Positions 36,374-46,167 of a stretch of 64,000 bases of DNA are shown here, piece by piece. The stretch lies in the NCBI RefSeq assembly GCF_002018875.1, contig NZ_MVOL01000003.1, forward strand, positions 434,001 through 498,000, given 5' to 3'. Position numbers and translations under genes: made by a program. Numbering within the stretch: the first letter of the stretch is position 1; each line of letters begins with the position of its first letter. The DNA is from Pseudomonas sp. MF4836. GTDB lineage: Bacteria; Pseudomonadota; Gammaproteobacteria; Pseudomonadales; Pseudomonadaceae. Below the pieces are notes generated by a model. That model saw only the letters and a list, made by a program, of their open reading frames with translations, was not told where the DNA came from and searched no databases.

Positions 36374-36586
36374 ATGAATAGTCAATCAACTAATAAGAAT
36401 AAGAAAAGCTCTCTACTCAATGAGATAGCGGTTTCCTCATTTTTTCTTATCACCATCCTTCTTTCAAATGTCTCTCATGCTAACTCATCAGGTCGTCAAG
36501 AAATGATGTGTTCTGTTGGTGGCTTGGTGCTTGATATTCTTCTTGGCACTAACGAACAACAAACAACAAAGGAGGTGAGTAAATGA
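36374..36586 (+). CDS. Small exported protein (70 aa)
   Basis: The start is ATG 36374, with no ribosome site; the -10-like TATTGT lies just before it, so the message may be leaderless. A signal peptide (hydrophobic about 18-32) ends in SHA. The mature part is ~35 residues with one cysteine. It overlaps the next gene by ATGA. First gene of a four-gene coupled operon leading to the 1009-aa protein. Confidence 0.7.
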   Translation: MNSQSTNKNKKSSLLNEIAVSSFFLITILLSNVSHANSSGRQEMMCSVGGLVLDILLGTNEQQTTKEVSK

Positions 36587-36912
36587 AAATTTTATCAACA
36601 GGTCAGGTTATAGGTATTGCAGTAAAAACATTTTTAAAAGAACCAATGTGGTACTTGATGGGTCTTATAATTCCTACGGCTTCTACATTTGTTTTAGCTA
36701 TCTTGGGGTACTCGCTTTTTACGACATTATATGGTTCCTTAATGGCAGCTCCATTCATTATGTTGCTCGCTTTTGTATTTCACTATTTCATTACATTGGC
36801 TTCGATTCAGCTCTATCTTGCCTGCGGGGGTAAGGAAGAAATCTGCTACGGAATTAGTGATGATTGTGAGCTTATAGAATATGAGACAGCTAATAACGAG
36901 AGGTCATCATGA
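36583..36912 (+). CDS. Small membrane protein (109 aa)
   Basis: Two or three helices (about 22-45, 48-80) and an acidic cytoplasmic tail with two cysteines. A strong AAGGAGG site lies inside the previous gene. ATGA overlaps on both sides tie it to the 70-aa, 84-aa and 1009-aa genes; this looks like a fixed assembly unit. It recalls small VirB3/TraL-like subunits only in size. Confidence 0.8.
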   Translation: MKILSTGQVIGIAVKTFLKEPMWYLMGLIIPTASTFVLAILGYSLFTTLYGSLMAAPFIMLLAFVFHYFITLASIQLYLACGGKEEICYGISDDCELIEYETANNERSS

Positions 36913-37163
36913 GAATGTTTAAAAATGCATTCGATGCGTTGCTAAATTTAATTTACTTTTCAATAGGGTTGCTCATTGTTTTCTGGCCTTCTGTTTTGGC
37001 TATCTATGTCGGCCATGATTTATCATTTATGCACATGTACATATTTACGCTAATTGGGTTTTTAATTAACGTAATTTATTTGGTTAAATTATTTGGTTGG
37101 GTGAGTGTGCAAATTAATAAATACAATTTTACAAGAATACAATCTAACAAGAGGTCAAAATGA
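36909..37163 (+). CDS. Small membrane protein (84 aa)
   Basis: Two transmembrane helices (about 12-33 and 38-62) and a basic C terminus. Coupled to both neighbours by 4-bp overlaps. Function unknown. Confidence 0.78.
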   Translation: MRMFKNAFDALLNLIYFSIGLLIVFWPSVLAIYVGHDLSFMHMYIFTLIGFLINVIYLVKLFGWVSVQINKYNFTRIQSNKRSK

Positions 37164-40100
37164 AATGGATATTTAAATTAATGCTGGTCATGACACTTGC
37201 CTTCTCTGGTAGTGTCTACGCTGAACGTACACCAATGGAAGTGGCTGCTGAAGCCCGTGTGTCGTCTGAGCCGGTTGATACAACTGACTTGGTTAAATTC
37301 AGTATCCCTCAAAGGGACTTCTACATTAACGGGTTCAACGGTGCCATCTGTGGCCCGTGCCTTCAGCTTCCACTTCCAAAGATGCTGGCTAATCACCTTC
37401 TCTACAATCCTGACCTAGCTCAAAACAGTGGTGGGTTGCTGGGTGTTTTGGTTGAGAGTCTTTATTTGAGGATTGGTGGAGCCATAGGGTACGGTTTCGC
37501 AATTCTTTGGTTGTTCAACCTTTGGTGGACGGCAAGTAAGAACTCAAAATACAACGATAAAGAAAGTGCTGCAATCAAGGCTGCTATCAAAGAACAACAT
37601 TTAAAAAACTTCAAACTGACCTTGTTGGTTTTAGGTGTAGGGTTACTCATTCAACCTGAAATCTTCTTGACGGTAATCACCGTTGCCGTGCTTCTTATCA
37701 TCGCTATATTGAACTGGGCTAGCTTGACGTTTACCGTAGCGATTGCTGAACACGCACCTGACATAACAACAGTGGTTGCTGACGTTCAACCTAAGCTCAC
37801 TCAATACAATACATCTGAACAGATTGGCATCTGGAATGGTATAGCTGAGACGGTCACTAAGACAGCTATCATCGCTTCTCATAACAACCAATTAGGTCGT
37901 AGCGGATTCTTCTCATCTGGTTTGACAAAGAAAGATGTTGTGAACGACATTGAGAACAATGTGAAGCTCAACATGGTTCCTGTTATTCGTAACGGTATCG
38001 TTGAACAAATCAACATGGTCTGGAATGAAAAGTTTGATAACTATGATGCTGCCAAGTATGGTAGAGCCAGCATCCTTTTCCCTATCCGTGCTACTAACCT
38101 TGACTCATCTATTGAACAAGAAGCTGATACTGACCTTACAAATGAAGTTCGTTTGATTGCTCAAGCGGATGGTCAGAAAATTTTCTCTGCTGATGACTTC
38201 TATTCAAAACTCAATCAATACGAATCAGCGGCATTGTCTTTGGTAGCTGATGGAAAATTTGTTGAAGCACAAAGCTTCTATGACACTGACATTGTTTTGA
38301 AGGTTGCTGATGGTCTAGACAGTGGTTTGGGACGTATCAAACAAAAGTATTTGTCTGAGGGCTTGGGTAGCGATACGAACGCTAAGGTCTACAAGATATA
38401 CAGTGCTACTTTCTTAAACTCTGCACAAGGTTTGAACCCTGCATTGACTTGGAAAGGTAAATGGAAATACATGCAGGAAGCGAGCAACCATCCTTTAAAA
38501 TACAACTGCTCAAATTTCTATGACAAGCAAATTGATGACATTCACATCAACGGTTTTAACATTCTTGCTGCTGGTACGCCTTGGCTTGATGCTGGAAGAA
38601 TTGCCGCTACCCTACCTACCCAGTGCGTGACCTTCAAAGGTGGCGTTGCTATGTATATGGGTGTTGACGCTAAGACTGATGAAGCTAATGTGTTGCTCTA
38701 CAAAGACAGAACAACCGCTAGCGGTATTGCTGTTAGTAACTTGACCAGCAACATCATAGAAGGTGCCTTGTTGGGTCAGTTGAAATTCATGCAAGCAAAC
38801 AATCCATACAAAAACGCATTGTATTCAAACATAGACCTTGGATTTATTCATGCTGGTGTTTCAGCTACTGCCATCGGTAAAGCTTTGAATAACAGTGCAA
38901 GAATGGGTGACTCTGTTAGAAATGGTTTGGTTGTTGATTATGCGGCTGGTGGTGATTACAGCGTTGGTGTGGACTTCAACAAATTGTTTGGTGATGAAAG
39001 AGAAACAAAAGACCTTGCTAACAATGAAGGTTATAAACAAATCACCACTGATTACAAACCTTTGATTTTCGATTCACTCATTAACCCAGCGAAAGCGGGT
39101 AGTAGCACAACGTATCAACAGGCTCAAAACTTCAATGAAGAAGGTGAGTCATTCAGTGATACGCTCATCAACATCATGCAAAGTAACTCTGCCTTGTTTT
39201 CAAATTTCAAAGGTGACTTAGGTTTATCACAAGACAAAACGATTTCAAGAGGTATTGTGGAATGTAATGCAATGGCCCTTGCATGTGATAACAGAGGTAC
39301 AGCAACAGTATCTTCAATTTACAGAAGTGACCCGCTCATGTTGGGTGTTTACATCAAAATGGGCACCACGGCTGTTGCTGCTGTTAAACAGTTTGACATT
39401 GGTAGTATCATCAATAAATTTGGTATCAGTGGTGATTCATGGATTGGCAAGCAATTAGGTAAGGCTTCTGCTGTTCTTAGCAAATTCGCCTTCTTGTTCC
39501 AAATGGCGATGGCCGCTCTTGATGTATTGTTGGTGCCGTTAGATTTGCTTGCTAACATCTTTATCATGATTGGGTTATGGGCACTAGCCTTACAAATTCT
39601 ACCTGCCATACAAATGATAATGGTTGCTGCGTTAAGCTTGTTGTTGGTTGTTGAAATGGTGCTTGTGATTTACTTGGCTATCCTTCAAGCAATATATAAA
39701 CGTGACCCAAGATACGCTTTGACTGGATTGAAGCAAATCTTTGGTAGCTGGTTGGGCATTTTGTTCTACCTTATCGGTCATTACATCATGCTTACCTTCA
39801 TCTATTATTTATCCTTTACAAGCGTGTCTAGAGCTATCTACACGTCCGTAGCGGGTGAGGGTGGGGTGTTCGGTATGTTGGCTGGTATCGTGGTTGTATT
39901 GTTTACCTACGCTTTCCTACACACCTTGTTCTTGACCATTCCTAGATTGACAATGAGCATGAAGAACGTGATTGTTGGTAGTGACAGCAACATTCTTGAT
40001 GAAGCTGCTGCTAACAGAACGCTTGAAACTTTGGCTGTCACCTATCTTGGTGAAAGAGCTGCTGTCGGTTCAATGGAAGCGATGAAAGAAAAAGCCGTTG

Positions 40101-40189
40101 GGACGGTTAAGCAGTTGTCGGGTAAACCAACCGCACCTGCTACACCTCCGACTGACGCAAAACCACCTACCAATACAGAAGGTAGATAA
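37160..40189 (+). CDS. Large polytopic membrane protein (1009 aa), DotA/TraY-like in build
   Basis: A signal peptide (1-21, VYA) is followed by GAICGPCLQLPLPKM, helices at about 105-126 and 150-195, a ~550-residue middle region, and a block of five or six helices at about 785-960 (LLANIFIMIGLWALALQ, LLVVEMVLVIYLAILQA). The tail is Pro/Thr-rich. DotA and TraY, inner membrane parts of IVB secretion systems, have the same order of elements. No ATPase partner is present in the window. A terminator follows. Confidence 0.85.
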   Translation: MKWIFKLMLVMTLAFSGSVYAERTPMEVAAEARVSSEPVDTTDLVKFSIPQRDFYINGFNGAICGPCLQLPLPKMLANHLLYNPDLAQNSGGLLGVLVESLYLRIGGAIGYGFAILWLFNLWWTASKNSKYNDKESAAIKAAIKEQHLKNFKLTLLVLGVGLLIQPEIFLTVITVAVLLIIAILNWASLTFTVAIAEHAPDITTVVADVQPKLTQYNTSEQIGIWNGIAETVTKTAIIASHNNQLGRSGFFSSGLTKKDVVNDIENNVKLNMVPVIRNGIVEQINMVWNEKFDNYDAAKYGRASILFPIRATNLDSSIEQEADTDLTNEVRLIAQADGQKIFSADDFYSKLNQYESAALSLVADGKFVEAQSFYDTDIVLKVADGLDSGLGRIKQKYLSEGLGSDTNAKVYKIYSATFLNSAQGLNPALTWKGKWKYMQEASNHPLKYNCSNFYDKQIDDIHINGFNILAAGTPWLDAGRIAATLPTQCVTFKGGVAMYMGVDAKTDEANVLLYKDRTTASGIAVSNLTSNIIEGALLGQLKFMQANNPYKNALYSNIDLGFIHAGVSATAIGKALNNSARMGDSVRNGLVVDYAAGGDYSVGVDFNKLFGDERETKDLANNEGYKQITTDYKPLIFDSLINPAKAGSSTTYQQAQNFNEEGESFSDTLINIMQSNSALFSNFKGDLGLSQDKTISRGIVECNAMALACDNRGTATVSSIYRSDPLMLGVYIKMGTTAVAAVKQFDIGSIINKFGISGDSWIGKQLGKASAVLSKFAFLFQMAMAALDVLLVPLDLLANIFIMIGLWALALQILPAIQMIMVAALSLLLVVEMVLVIYLAILQAIYKRDPRYALTGLKQIFGSWLGILFYLIGHYIMLTFIYYLSFTSVSRAIYTSVAGEGGVFGMLAGIVVVLFTYAFLHTLFLTIPRLTMSMKNVIVGSDSNILDEAAANRTLETLAVTYLGERAAVGSMEAMKEKAVGTVKQLSGKPTAPATPPTDAKPPTNTEGR

Positions 40190-40195
40190 GATAAG

Positions 40196-40218
40196 GCCAG
40201 CAAATGCTGGCTTTATTA
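40196..40218 (+). terminator. Terminator after the 1009-aa gene
   Basis: GCCAGCA / TGCTGGC stem followed by TTTATTATTT. Confidence 0.75.
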
Positions 40219-40298
40219 TTTACTGGTTGTTCGTATTTGAAAGGTTGTTAAAGTATTAAGGCGTGGTAATATGTAATTATATAACATCAGTATTCAAT

Positions 40299-40919
40299 AT
40301 GAGTAACCTTACCAAAGTAATTTATACAGAAGAACAGCTTAGACCTGAAATTCTATCGTTGTGTGCCTACTTCACTTGTTTTGTTGATTTTGAGCATTCG
40401 GGTAAAGATTTTAACCTTAGTACAGTTCATAAAAATGACGAACTAGCTTTATTCTACTTCGGTGGTTGGGTTGGTGATGTTGTTTCCGTGGCTGGTGGTC
40501 AAACAAAAAATCTCTACAAGCTGGTTGAATTCATCACTGATAATAATTTATGGGCAACCATCAAAAGAGAAAGAAGTAGAAAGACATTCTATCGCCAAAA
40601 GCTAAACACTGATAAACGCTTCTCTGATGTGATAAAAGCATTGAGTGAGCTGAATGACCCTGAATTGAATGAATGCATTAGGACTTACCGATTTTTCTTG
40701 TTCTCCGTTGCGTATACCGCTGTGGGTGAAGTTGGACATGAAAAATTGATGAAAATGCAACCGGGCACGGCTGGTAGATTAGCCTACGGTCAAATTAAAA
40801 AAATAATGAAGAAAACCAAAAGAGGAATAATTAAACGATTATCTATGATAGGTGTGTTTATTTTATTAGGTGTTGTTCTGTACAACATACTTGCTTCTGG
40901 CTTTTTATTGACTATTTAA
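40299..40919 (+). CDS. Membrane-anchored protein (206 aa)
   Basis: I place the start at 40299, not at the GTG upstream. The leader ends TATTCAAT-ATG, the same as in front of the 86-aa gene at 43694, and lacks a ribosome site. Soluble helical body; one C-terminal helix (about 185-205). Lies between two of the large polytopic genes. Confidence 0.72.
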   Translation: MSNLTKVIYTEEQLRPEILSLCAYFTCFVDFEHSGKDFNLSTVHKNDELALFYFGGWVGDVVSVAGGQTKNLYKLVEFITDNNLWATIKRERSRKTFYRQKLNTDKRFSDVIKALSELNDPELNECIRTYRFFLFSVAYTAVGEVGHEKLMKMQPGTAGRLAYGQIKKIMKKTKRGIIKRLSMIGVFILLGVVLYNILASGFLLTI

Positions 40920-40973
40920 TTAGACATAGGGCATTCAGATGATATAATCTAAATATACACATTATAATATCGT

Positions 40974-43298
40974 ATGAAACAACTAATCACTATCCTGTTC
41001 TTCACCTTCACTTTGCTTGCTTCAAATCTGGCTTTTGCTGATGCATCATCAGCTTGTCAGCCGGGTAATGGTGCATTGAGTAAAATGGAAATTACAGAAT
41101 GTATTCAAGAGCATGACAAAAGCTCTCAAATGTTCAAGTTCATAAAAATCTTTGTTGGTAAGGCTGAGATAGGTTTCGCTGTTAACCTAGTTACTAATTT
41201 GATGACAATGGATTTCACTTCAACTACGGTGGATTTGGAATATAAAGATGACGCTGCAACAGCGTTATTTAAAGCCATTGACTATGTGGTAAACAGAATT
41301 TCATCAGTAACCTTCGGAATCATTCTGTGTGGTGTGATTTTGATGGCCCTCATCAGGGGTAGCCGTGAAGGTGTTGTTCTTGGTGCGAACGTTTTACCCT
41401 TTGCCGCTGTATCTCTCATACTTGGCATAGCGGTAATTACAGGACATTTCGCGTTTTTCATAAAGGTTCTGTTCGTCATCATGTTTGTAATGGCCTTCGC
41501 AATTTTCTTCTCAACTAATATCTTTTCATTTTTTGTGAATGACTTGTCTGGTGTTGAAACCAGATTGCACAAAGAAGCTGATACATTCAGTGAAGCGGCT
41601 GTTTACAGCATGATTGAATGGCACATAGAAGATATTGTTGCACGTAAAGGTATGTTGGTAGAAACCGGCAATCTTGAAGTGACGTATCAGGGTATCAAGC
41701 TTAAAGATAAAGAATTCGTTGCTTGCTTACTCAAAGAGCAAAAAAAACCGACTGGTAAAAATTCGGTTAAGTTCTATCAGGCTGGTGATATTGAAAAGAC
41801 CCAGTATTGTGCTAGTGAAGAGCTTGGTTATAAAACCTACAAAATAGGCCATATCGCTGATAAGAAGACAACAAACGAAAGCTCTATCCTGATGTTGAAA
41901 ATGATGAGTATGCAACCCGCATTAAGAAATATCGCATACGGAATTATCAACAATAATTGTGCAAGCGTTTATAACGTTGATAAGGATTTAATCAAGGATT
42001 ACATTTCTAGCTGTGTGGATATGAAGGCTGATGGTTCATTCAATATCAGTGCTGATGGTTTTGTTAAGACCTTACAAAATTCAGAAATTGCAGACGTAGA
42101 CGTTGTTCAGGGGCAAATTCAGCAACAGGTTGATGAGTTGGCTTTTTCATCATTCACTGAAATGTTGAAGAATGGTAATAGTGTTGATAAGTCGGTGATT
42201 GAGTCGGTTAAGTATGATGACATGTTCTCTAACTTCCAATTGGGTTCAATCTACAAGAAAGCCTATGAGTCAACCGCCATGAAAGCTATTGACCTTGAAG
42301 TGGTGAATGAAGTGGCTATCAAGAAAAGTAAGCTTCAACAATTCTTCAACCTAGAAGACAACCTTTCAATTTTCGATGGTCAAGGTTCAAAGAATACCTT
42401 CGGTTTGAACGAATATTATGGAAGCTTGAAGCCACAATCTAATATCAACAGTGAAATGATAGCCTTGTTGGATGGTGTAGCGGGTGGTGCTTTAACTGAC
42501 GCTGGTATGCAATACAAAGACTGTAAACAAAGCGGATTCTGTAAATCAGCAACAGCTAACTTCGTTACACCAGTCTTTGAGCTTGGCCGTGAGATTATTC
42601 CATACGTTGCTTCTGTTTATACCATAGCTATTGTTGCTGAAACCTATTGGAAGACTAAGTTTGAAGCTGCTGACCAGCAAGACCCTAATAGACCTTACTA
42701 CATCAGCAATGCTAGGTTCTGGCACGGTTTCGGTATGGCGGCATTGGGTATCATCGGTGCCCTAGGTATCGCCACGCTATTCTTGATTAGAGTGATGTTC
42801 ATTGATTACTTCAGGCTCTTTGCTGTGGGCATGTTGATGCCGTTCCTTGTGCCATTTACCTTTGGCTATGCCTTGCTCATGAGTACCTACAAAAAAATGT
42901 TCAGAGACGATGGTGAATCGTTTACCGACATGATGAAGAAGTATGGTGTTATTGACGTTATGTTGAGAATGCCACTTGTATCAATCGGCTCTATCATCGG
43001 TCTTACTACTATGATGATTTTGATGTTCATAGCTAGTATTTTACTCAGTAAATTGTTTGGTGGTTTTGCCATTGAGAATAGTGACGCAGGTACAGCAACA
43101 TTGACGTTGAAAGCCTTGTTCTTTGTTTTTATCTATTCAATCAGCTACATGGTTTCCTTCTTTATCGGCATGAAGGCTTCTTTTAAAGCAACAGAAGCGG
43201 CAATCAACAAATTCTGTTATAGAGCTGATTCTTATGATGATGCGATTGGTCAGTTAATGTCTAAGGCGAAAGGTTTTATTGGTAAGTTAGGAAGATAA
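40974..43298 (+). CDS. Large polytopic membrane protein (774 aa), candidate membrane-apparatus component
   Basis: Signal peptide (1-22, AFA), helices at about 100-120, 130-150 and 158-190, a ~370-residue middle, then five or six helices at about 570-755 (LFAVGMLMPFLVPFTFGYALL, SIGSIIGLTTMMILMFIASILL). It is the fourth protein with this plan. Cysteines occur in the middle region (CKQSGFC). TATAAT words at 40943 and 40963 lie within 31 bp of the ATG; no ribosome site. Confidence 0.85.
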   Translation: MKQLITILFFTFTLLASNLAFADASSACQPGNGALSKMEITECIQEHDKSSQMFKFIKIFVGKAEIGFAVNLVTNLMTMDFTSTTVDLEYKDDAATALFKAIDYVVNRISSVTFGIILCGVILMALIRGSREGVVLGANVLPFAAVSLILGIAVITGHFAFFIKVLFVIMFVMAFAIFFSTNIFSFFVNDLSGVETRLHKEADTFSEAAVYSMIEWHIEDIVARKGMLVETGNLEVTYQGIKLKDKEFVACLLKEQKKPTGKNSVKFYQAGDIEKTQYCASEELGYKTYKIGHIADKKTTNESSILMLKMMSMQPALRNIAYGIINNNCASVYNVDKDLIKDYISSCVDMKADGSFNISADGFVKTLQNSEIADVDVVQGQIQQQVDELAFSSFTEMLKNGNSVDKSVIESVKYDDMFSNFQLGSIYKKAYESTAMKAIDLEVVNEVAIKKSKLQQFFNLEDNLSIFDGQGSKNTFGLNEYYGSLKPQSNINSEMIALLDGVAGGALTDAGMQYKDCKQSGFCKSATANFVTPVFELGREIIPYVASVYTIAIVAETYWKTKFEAADQQDPNRPYYISNARFWHGFGMAALGIIGALGIATLFLIRVMFIDYFRLFAVGMLMPFLVPFTFGYALLMSTYKKMFRDDGESFTDMMKKYGVIDVMLRMPLVSIGSIIGLTTMMILMFIASILLSKLFGGFAIENSDAGTATLTLKALFFVFIYSISYMVSFFIGMKASFKATEAAINKFCYRADSYDDAIGQLMSKAKGFIGKLGR

Positions 43299-43366
43299 AT
43301 ATTGTGCCTTATTGTTTTGATGGTAAGGCATGATAGAATGAAAGAAAGAATAAGTTATGTGGGTTT

Positions 43367-43615
43367 ATGAATATTGATAAAATTGAACATTTGAAAAGAT
43401 TAAGCGTCAACGATTTGTTTAGATTGTGTGTTATGAGTTTTATAATTAGCGTTGCTGTTGGAAGCTTTGGGTTGAGTGGTTCATCATTTGCTCAATTCGG
43501 AATCTGGATGGTTGGTTTATTCATTCCAGTCAGTTTGGGTTTTGCATTTCATGGGATAATCATTGCGGTTCATTTGAAGAGAAGGTTAAGACAGTTGAAA
43601 AAGAAGCCAGCATGA
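43367..43615 (+). CDS. Small membrane protein (82 aa)
   Basis: Two helices (about 18-38 and 44-68) and a Lys/Arg-rich C terminus. Downstream of the 774-aa gene. The stop codon lies inside the stem of its terminator. Confidence 0.75.
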   Translation: MNIDKIEHLKRLSVNDLFRLCVMSFIISVAVGSFGLSGSSFAQFGIWMVGLFIPVSLGFAFHGIIIAVHLKRRLRQLKKKPA

Positions 43616-43627
43616 AGCTGGTTTTTT
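43605..43627 (+). terminator. Terminator overlapping the end of the 82-aa gene
   Basis: AGCCAGC / GCTGGTT stem with TTTTTT; the TGA stop is in the loop. Confidence 0.8.
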
Positions 43628-43693
43628 AATGCCTTTTATTTGATTAGGGTATTTATATATGATACGATAAAAGTAACAACATCTTTATTCAAT

Positions 43694-43954
43694 ATGACTA
43701 ACTTAAAAATTAACGCAAAAATTACTCTTTACTGGTATATTCTTTCAAGCATAGCTTTCATGATTCTCCATCTATCATTAGATTGGTCGTTGACAGCTTC
43801 TCTATTAGCTTTTGTCGTTTTAACCATAAAGCCAACGGTTGATGTTCTTGTGAGAGTCAACCATTTCTACCCAATCAAAAATTATGGGCTGGCTTATGGT
43901 GCAATCACCACTGCAATAGCATTAGCAATTTGCAAAGCGGTTGGTGTGATATGA
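43694..43954 (+). CDS. Small membrane protein (86 aa)
   Basis: The start at 43694 has the TATTCAAT-ATG context shared with 40299. Two or three helices. Overlaps the next gene by ATGA. Confidence 0.7.
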   Translation: MTNLKINAKITLYWYILSSIAFMILHLSLDWSLTASLLAFVVLTIKPTVDVLVRVNHFYPIKNYGLAYGAITTAIALAICKAVGVI

Positions 43955-44343
43955 ACGAAAACAGCTCTATACCTTTGACACTTAAAACGAATGAAAGAAG
44001 TGTAGAGTTTGAGATTGAGCTTTCAATGAAGGGTTATGAGATATTCACTCGCATGATTAAGCAGAAACATTACCTGTTTAATCCTGACCTTATGCGTTTA
44101 CGCACGGCATACATTGAGAGTCATGGGCATGAAGAAAAAAGATTCCCTGAGCAAATGTCAGTTGAAAGCTTAGCTGGAATGGTTCAACGGATTAGCTTGA
44201 AGCACAACAGAACCCCAGCGGATTTGGACATTTTAGAGCTGTATTACACACCTGAGACAAATAAGTTTCGCTTCAAATTTTTAAGCTCTGTTTCAGATGA
44301 ATTTGATTACATTGCGGAATACAAGAAAAGCAAAGGAGCCTGA
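43951..44343 (+). CDS. Hypothetical protein (130 aa)
   Basis: Soluble; begins MNENSSIPL. Coupled to the 86-aa membrane protein by a 4-bp overlap. Last gene of the plus-strand membrane cluster. No motif known. Confidence 0.75.
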   Translation: MNENSSIPLTLKTNERSVEFEIELSMKGYEIFTRMIKQKHYLFNPDLMRLRTAYIESHGHEEKRFPEQMSVESLAGMVQRISLKHNRTPADLDILELYYTPETNKFRFKFLSSVSDEFDYIAEYKKSKGA

Positions 44344-44361
44344 TAAGCTCCCTTGTTGTTT
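44335..44361. terminator. Terminator between convergent genes
   Basis: GGAGC / GCTCC stem spanning the stop codon, then CCTTGTTGTTT. Confidence 0.65.
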
Positions 44362-44375
44362 CTGTTTAACGTTCA

Positions 44376-45275
44376 TCACTTGGTCTTCACATCCACATCT
44401 TCCATCCAATCCATTCCATCAGAAGCTTCTGGTGCGTCTTCATAGTCACCTATATCCATAACCTCTACACCTTGCTCATCTACATCAATGAACGATGAAT
44501 CATCTAAGAAGCTGTCTTCACTGATTTCCACTTCTTCAACCTCCAACACAATCCTTTCTTCCTGAGCTGGTTCCTGTTCAACCGGCTTTAAAAGCTCTTC
44601 TGGTGGGTTAAAAGCGGGGAGGGCTGGTGTAGGAATGGATATCGTCTCATCGGCCACGGCTGGTGTTCCTAGAAGCTCCTGCAGGCGTTTGTAGCGTTTG
44701 CTCTCGTAGTAGTTCTTGCCCAGTAGCTGTTGATACTGGAATGGTCGTTTCGTCTCAACGGCGTTGTAGAAGGCCATCGGCTTACCCAAAAACCTCACAA
44801 ATTCACCCTTTTGGCCGCGTGCTTTGGCTTCTAGGTCGTTTGGTATTGCCGTAGGGTCGAACTGCTCTAAAAGGTCAAAAGCAATGAAGACAGCACCTTG
44901 TTCAGTCAGGTCAGTGATTTCTAGAATCTGGTGCCCTAGGTAATCGTGAAACAGGTGTGAGAAGGCTAGGGCGAGGTCTTGACGGTTGTAGTTGCAGATC
45001 GCCGTGTAGACGGGTAGGTGAGTGGATATCGGATACACCAAACCTTTTGAGTAAGCTATTGCTTGTGCTTTTTCAGCCGGGGATTTCCATTTGTAGACCT
45101 TTTGCATGAAGCCAAGAATTTTGATGATGAGCGGTATGTCTCCGTGCTTGGCTTTCTTCTCCATGATTGAAGCGGCTTCTACAACCTTCAACAGTTCAGT
45201 GAATTCATCAAAGCTTTTTAGCTTGTCCGTTGTTGTAGCAAATTCAATCTTTCCGGTGTTAGTGGGTATTCTCAT
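44376..45275 (-). CDS. Hypothetical protein with acidic tail (299 aa)
   Basis: Residues 1-205 form a basic, helical domain (KVYKWKSPAEKAQAIAY; HLFHDYLGHQILE). Residues about 215-299 are a Pro/Glu/Asp-rich, probably disordered tail. No ribosome site; the ATG follows an AT-rich leader. The promoter is TTGTTT-N16-TAAAAT. No known family. Confidence 0.78.
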   Translation of the reverse strand: MRIPTNTGKIEFATTTDKLKSFDEFTELLKVVEAASIMEKKAKHGDIPLIIKILGFMQKVYKWKSPAEKAQAIAYSKGLVYPISTHLPVYTAICNYNRQDLALAFSHLFHDYLGHQILEITDLTEQGAVFIAFDLLEQFDPTAIPNDLEAKARGQKGEFVRFLGKPMAFYNAVETKRPFQYQQLLGKNYYESKRYKRLQELLGTPAVADETISIPTPALPAFNPPEELLKPVEQEPAQEERIVLEVEEVEISEDSFLDDSSFIDVDEQGVEVMDIGDYEDAPEASDGMDWMEDVDVKTK

Positions 45276-45431
45276 ATAATAATAAATTGTTTGTCTCTTT
45301 CATTTTACCATTCAGCTTTTCAAAAACAAGCATGTATATTTCTTAACGTCAATCCCTGTGACTTTTAAGAACGGATTATCTACATTGACATGCGGTTATT
45401 GTCGTAAATTCAAGGTCAAATTTCAGGCAAA

Positions 45432-45452
45432 TAAAAAACCCTCTCGGGTTCT
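45432..45452 (-). terminator. Terminator of the 78-aa gene
   Basis: AACCC / GGGTT stem with TTTTTT on the minus strand. Confidence 0.7.
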
Positions 45453-45469
45453 TGTTGTTGTTTCATAGG

Positions 45470-45706
45470 TTAAGCGAAGTCAAATTCTTGCTGTTGTGGT
45501 TTATCATCCTCAGTTTCAATTGATATTAAAGCTACCATCAAACAAATGTGATAAATGAATATTGAAAAATATCCTATGGCTTGGTACAAAACACGAACAT
45601 CAAATTTCATGAAGAGAGCTGTTGCTAATGAAGCTGATGTTGCAAGTGTTAATAGTAGCAAAAGAAATACAGCTATTTGTTTATTGGTAGTATCTTTGAT
45701 TTTCAT
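45470..45706 (-). CDS. Small membrane protein (78 aa)
   Basis: Two helices (about 10-32 and 40-62) and an acidic tail. A single-gene unit with the shared-type promoter. Confidence 0.75.
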   Translation of the reverse strand: MKIKDTTNKQIAVFLLLLLTLATSASLATALFMKFDVRVLYQAIGYFSIFIYHICLMVALISIETEDDKPQQQEFDFA

Positions 45707-45736
45707 GATTAACTCTTTTGTTGTTTATATAGTAAT

Positions 45737-45764
45737 ATTGTAACCTTTATTGGTCAATTGTAAA
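45737..45764 (-). promoter_or_regulatory. Shared-type promoter (TTTACA-N16-TACAAT)
   Basis: Minus-strand TTTACA with TACAAT exactly 16 bp on. Confidence 0.7.
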
Positions 45765-45882
45765 TAGCAAAGTATTATAATATTTCAATTATTTATTGAG
45801 TTTAACGTTTGTTGGTGTTCTATGATGATTTGATTAATTTCAACTGACATGTATAATTTGATTAACAATTATTCGGATATCT

Positions 45883-46095
45883 ATGATTACTAAATTTGTG
45901 CTGTTCTTTGTCGCTGTCTCTCTATTTTTTGCCACTGTGATGTTTTTTTCTGGCGGGTACTACGCCAGTGGAAACCCCTACATGGCGTTCAATGACTGTT
46001 TAGACGTGGTGTTTAAGAAGCAATGGATGTATGCAGCGGGTGGGGCTTTGTGTCTTTGTTTCATGGTCAGTAGGCTTGGTAAGAATCTTGATTGA
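45883..46095 (+). CDS. Small membrane protein (70 aa)
   Basis: Two hydrophobic helices with Gly/Tyr between. TATAAT lies ~27 bp upstream. A single small unit; function unknown. Confidence 0.65.
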   Translation: MITKFVLFFVAVSLFFATVMFFSGGYYASGNPYMAFNDCLDVVFKKQWMYAAGGALCLCFMVSRLGKNLD

Positions 46096-46167
46096 AGGCT
46101 AGGTTTTTAGTTTAATCCCGTAAATTCAATAAAATCCAGTTCAAACCTCGTTTCAATTCGGAGATAC

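Noticed and set aside
14961..43298. A complete type IV secretion system
   Set aside because: No VirB4, VirD4, VirB11, VirB8-10 or pilin homologue could be recognised; only architectural likeness of the large proteins.
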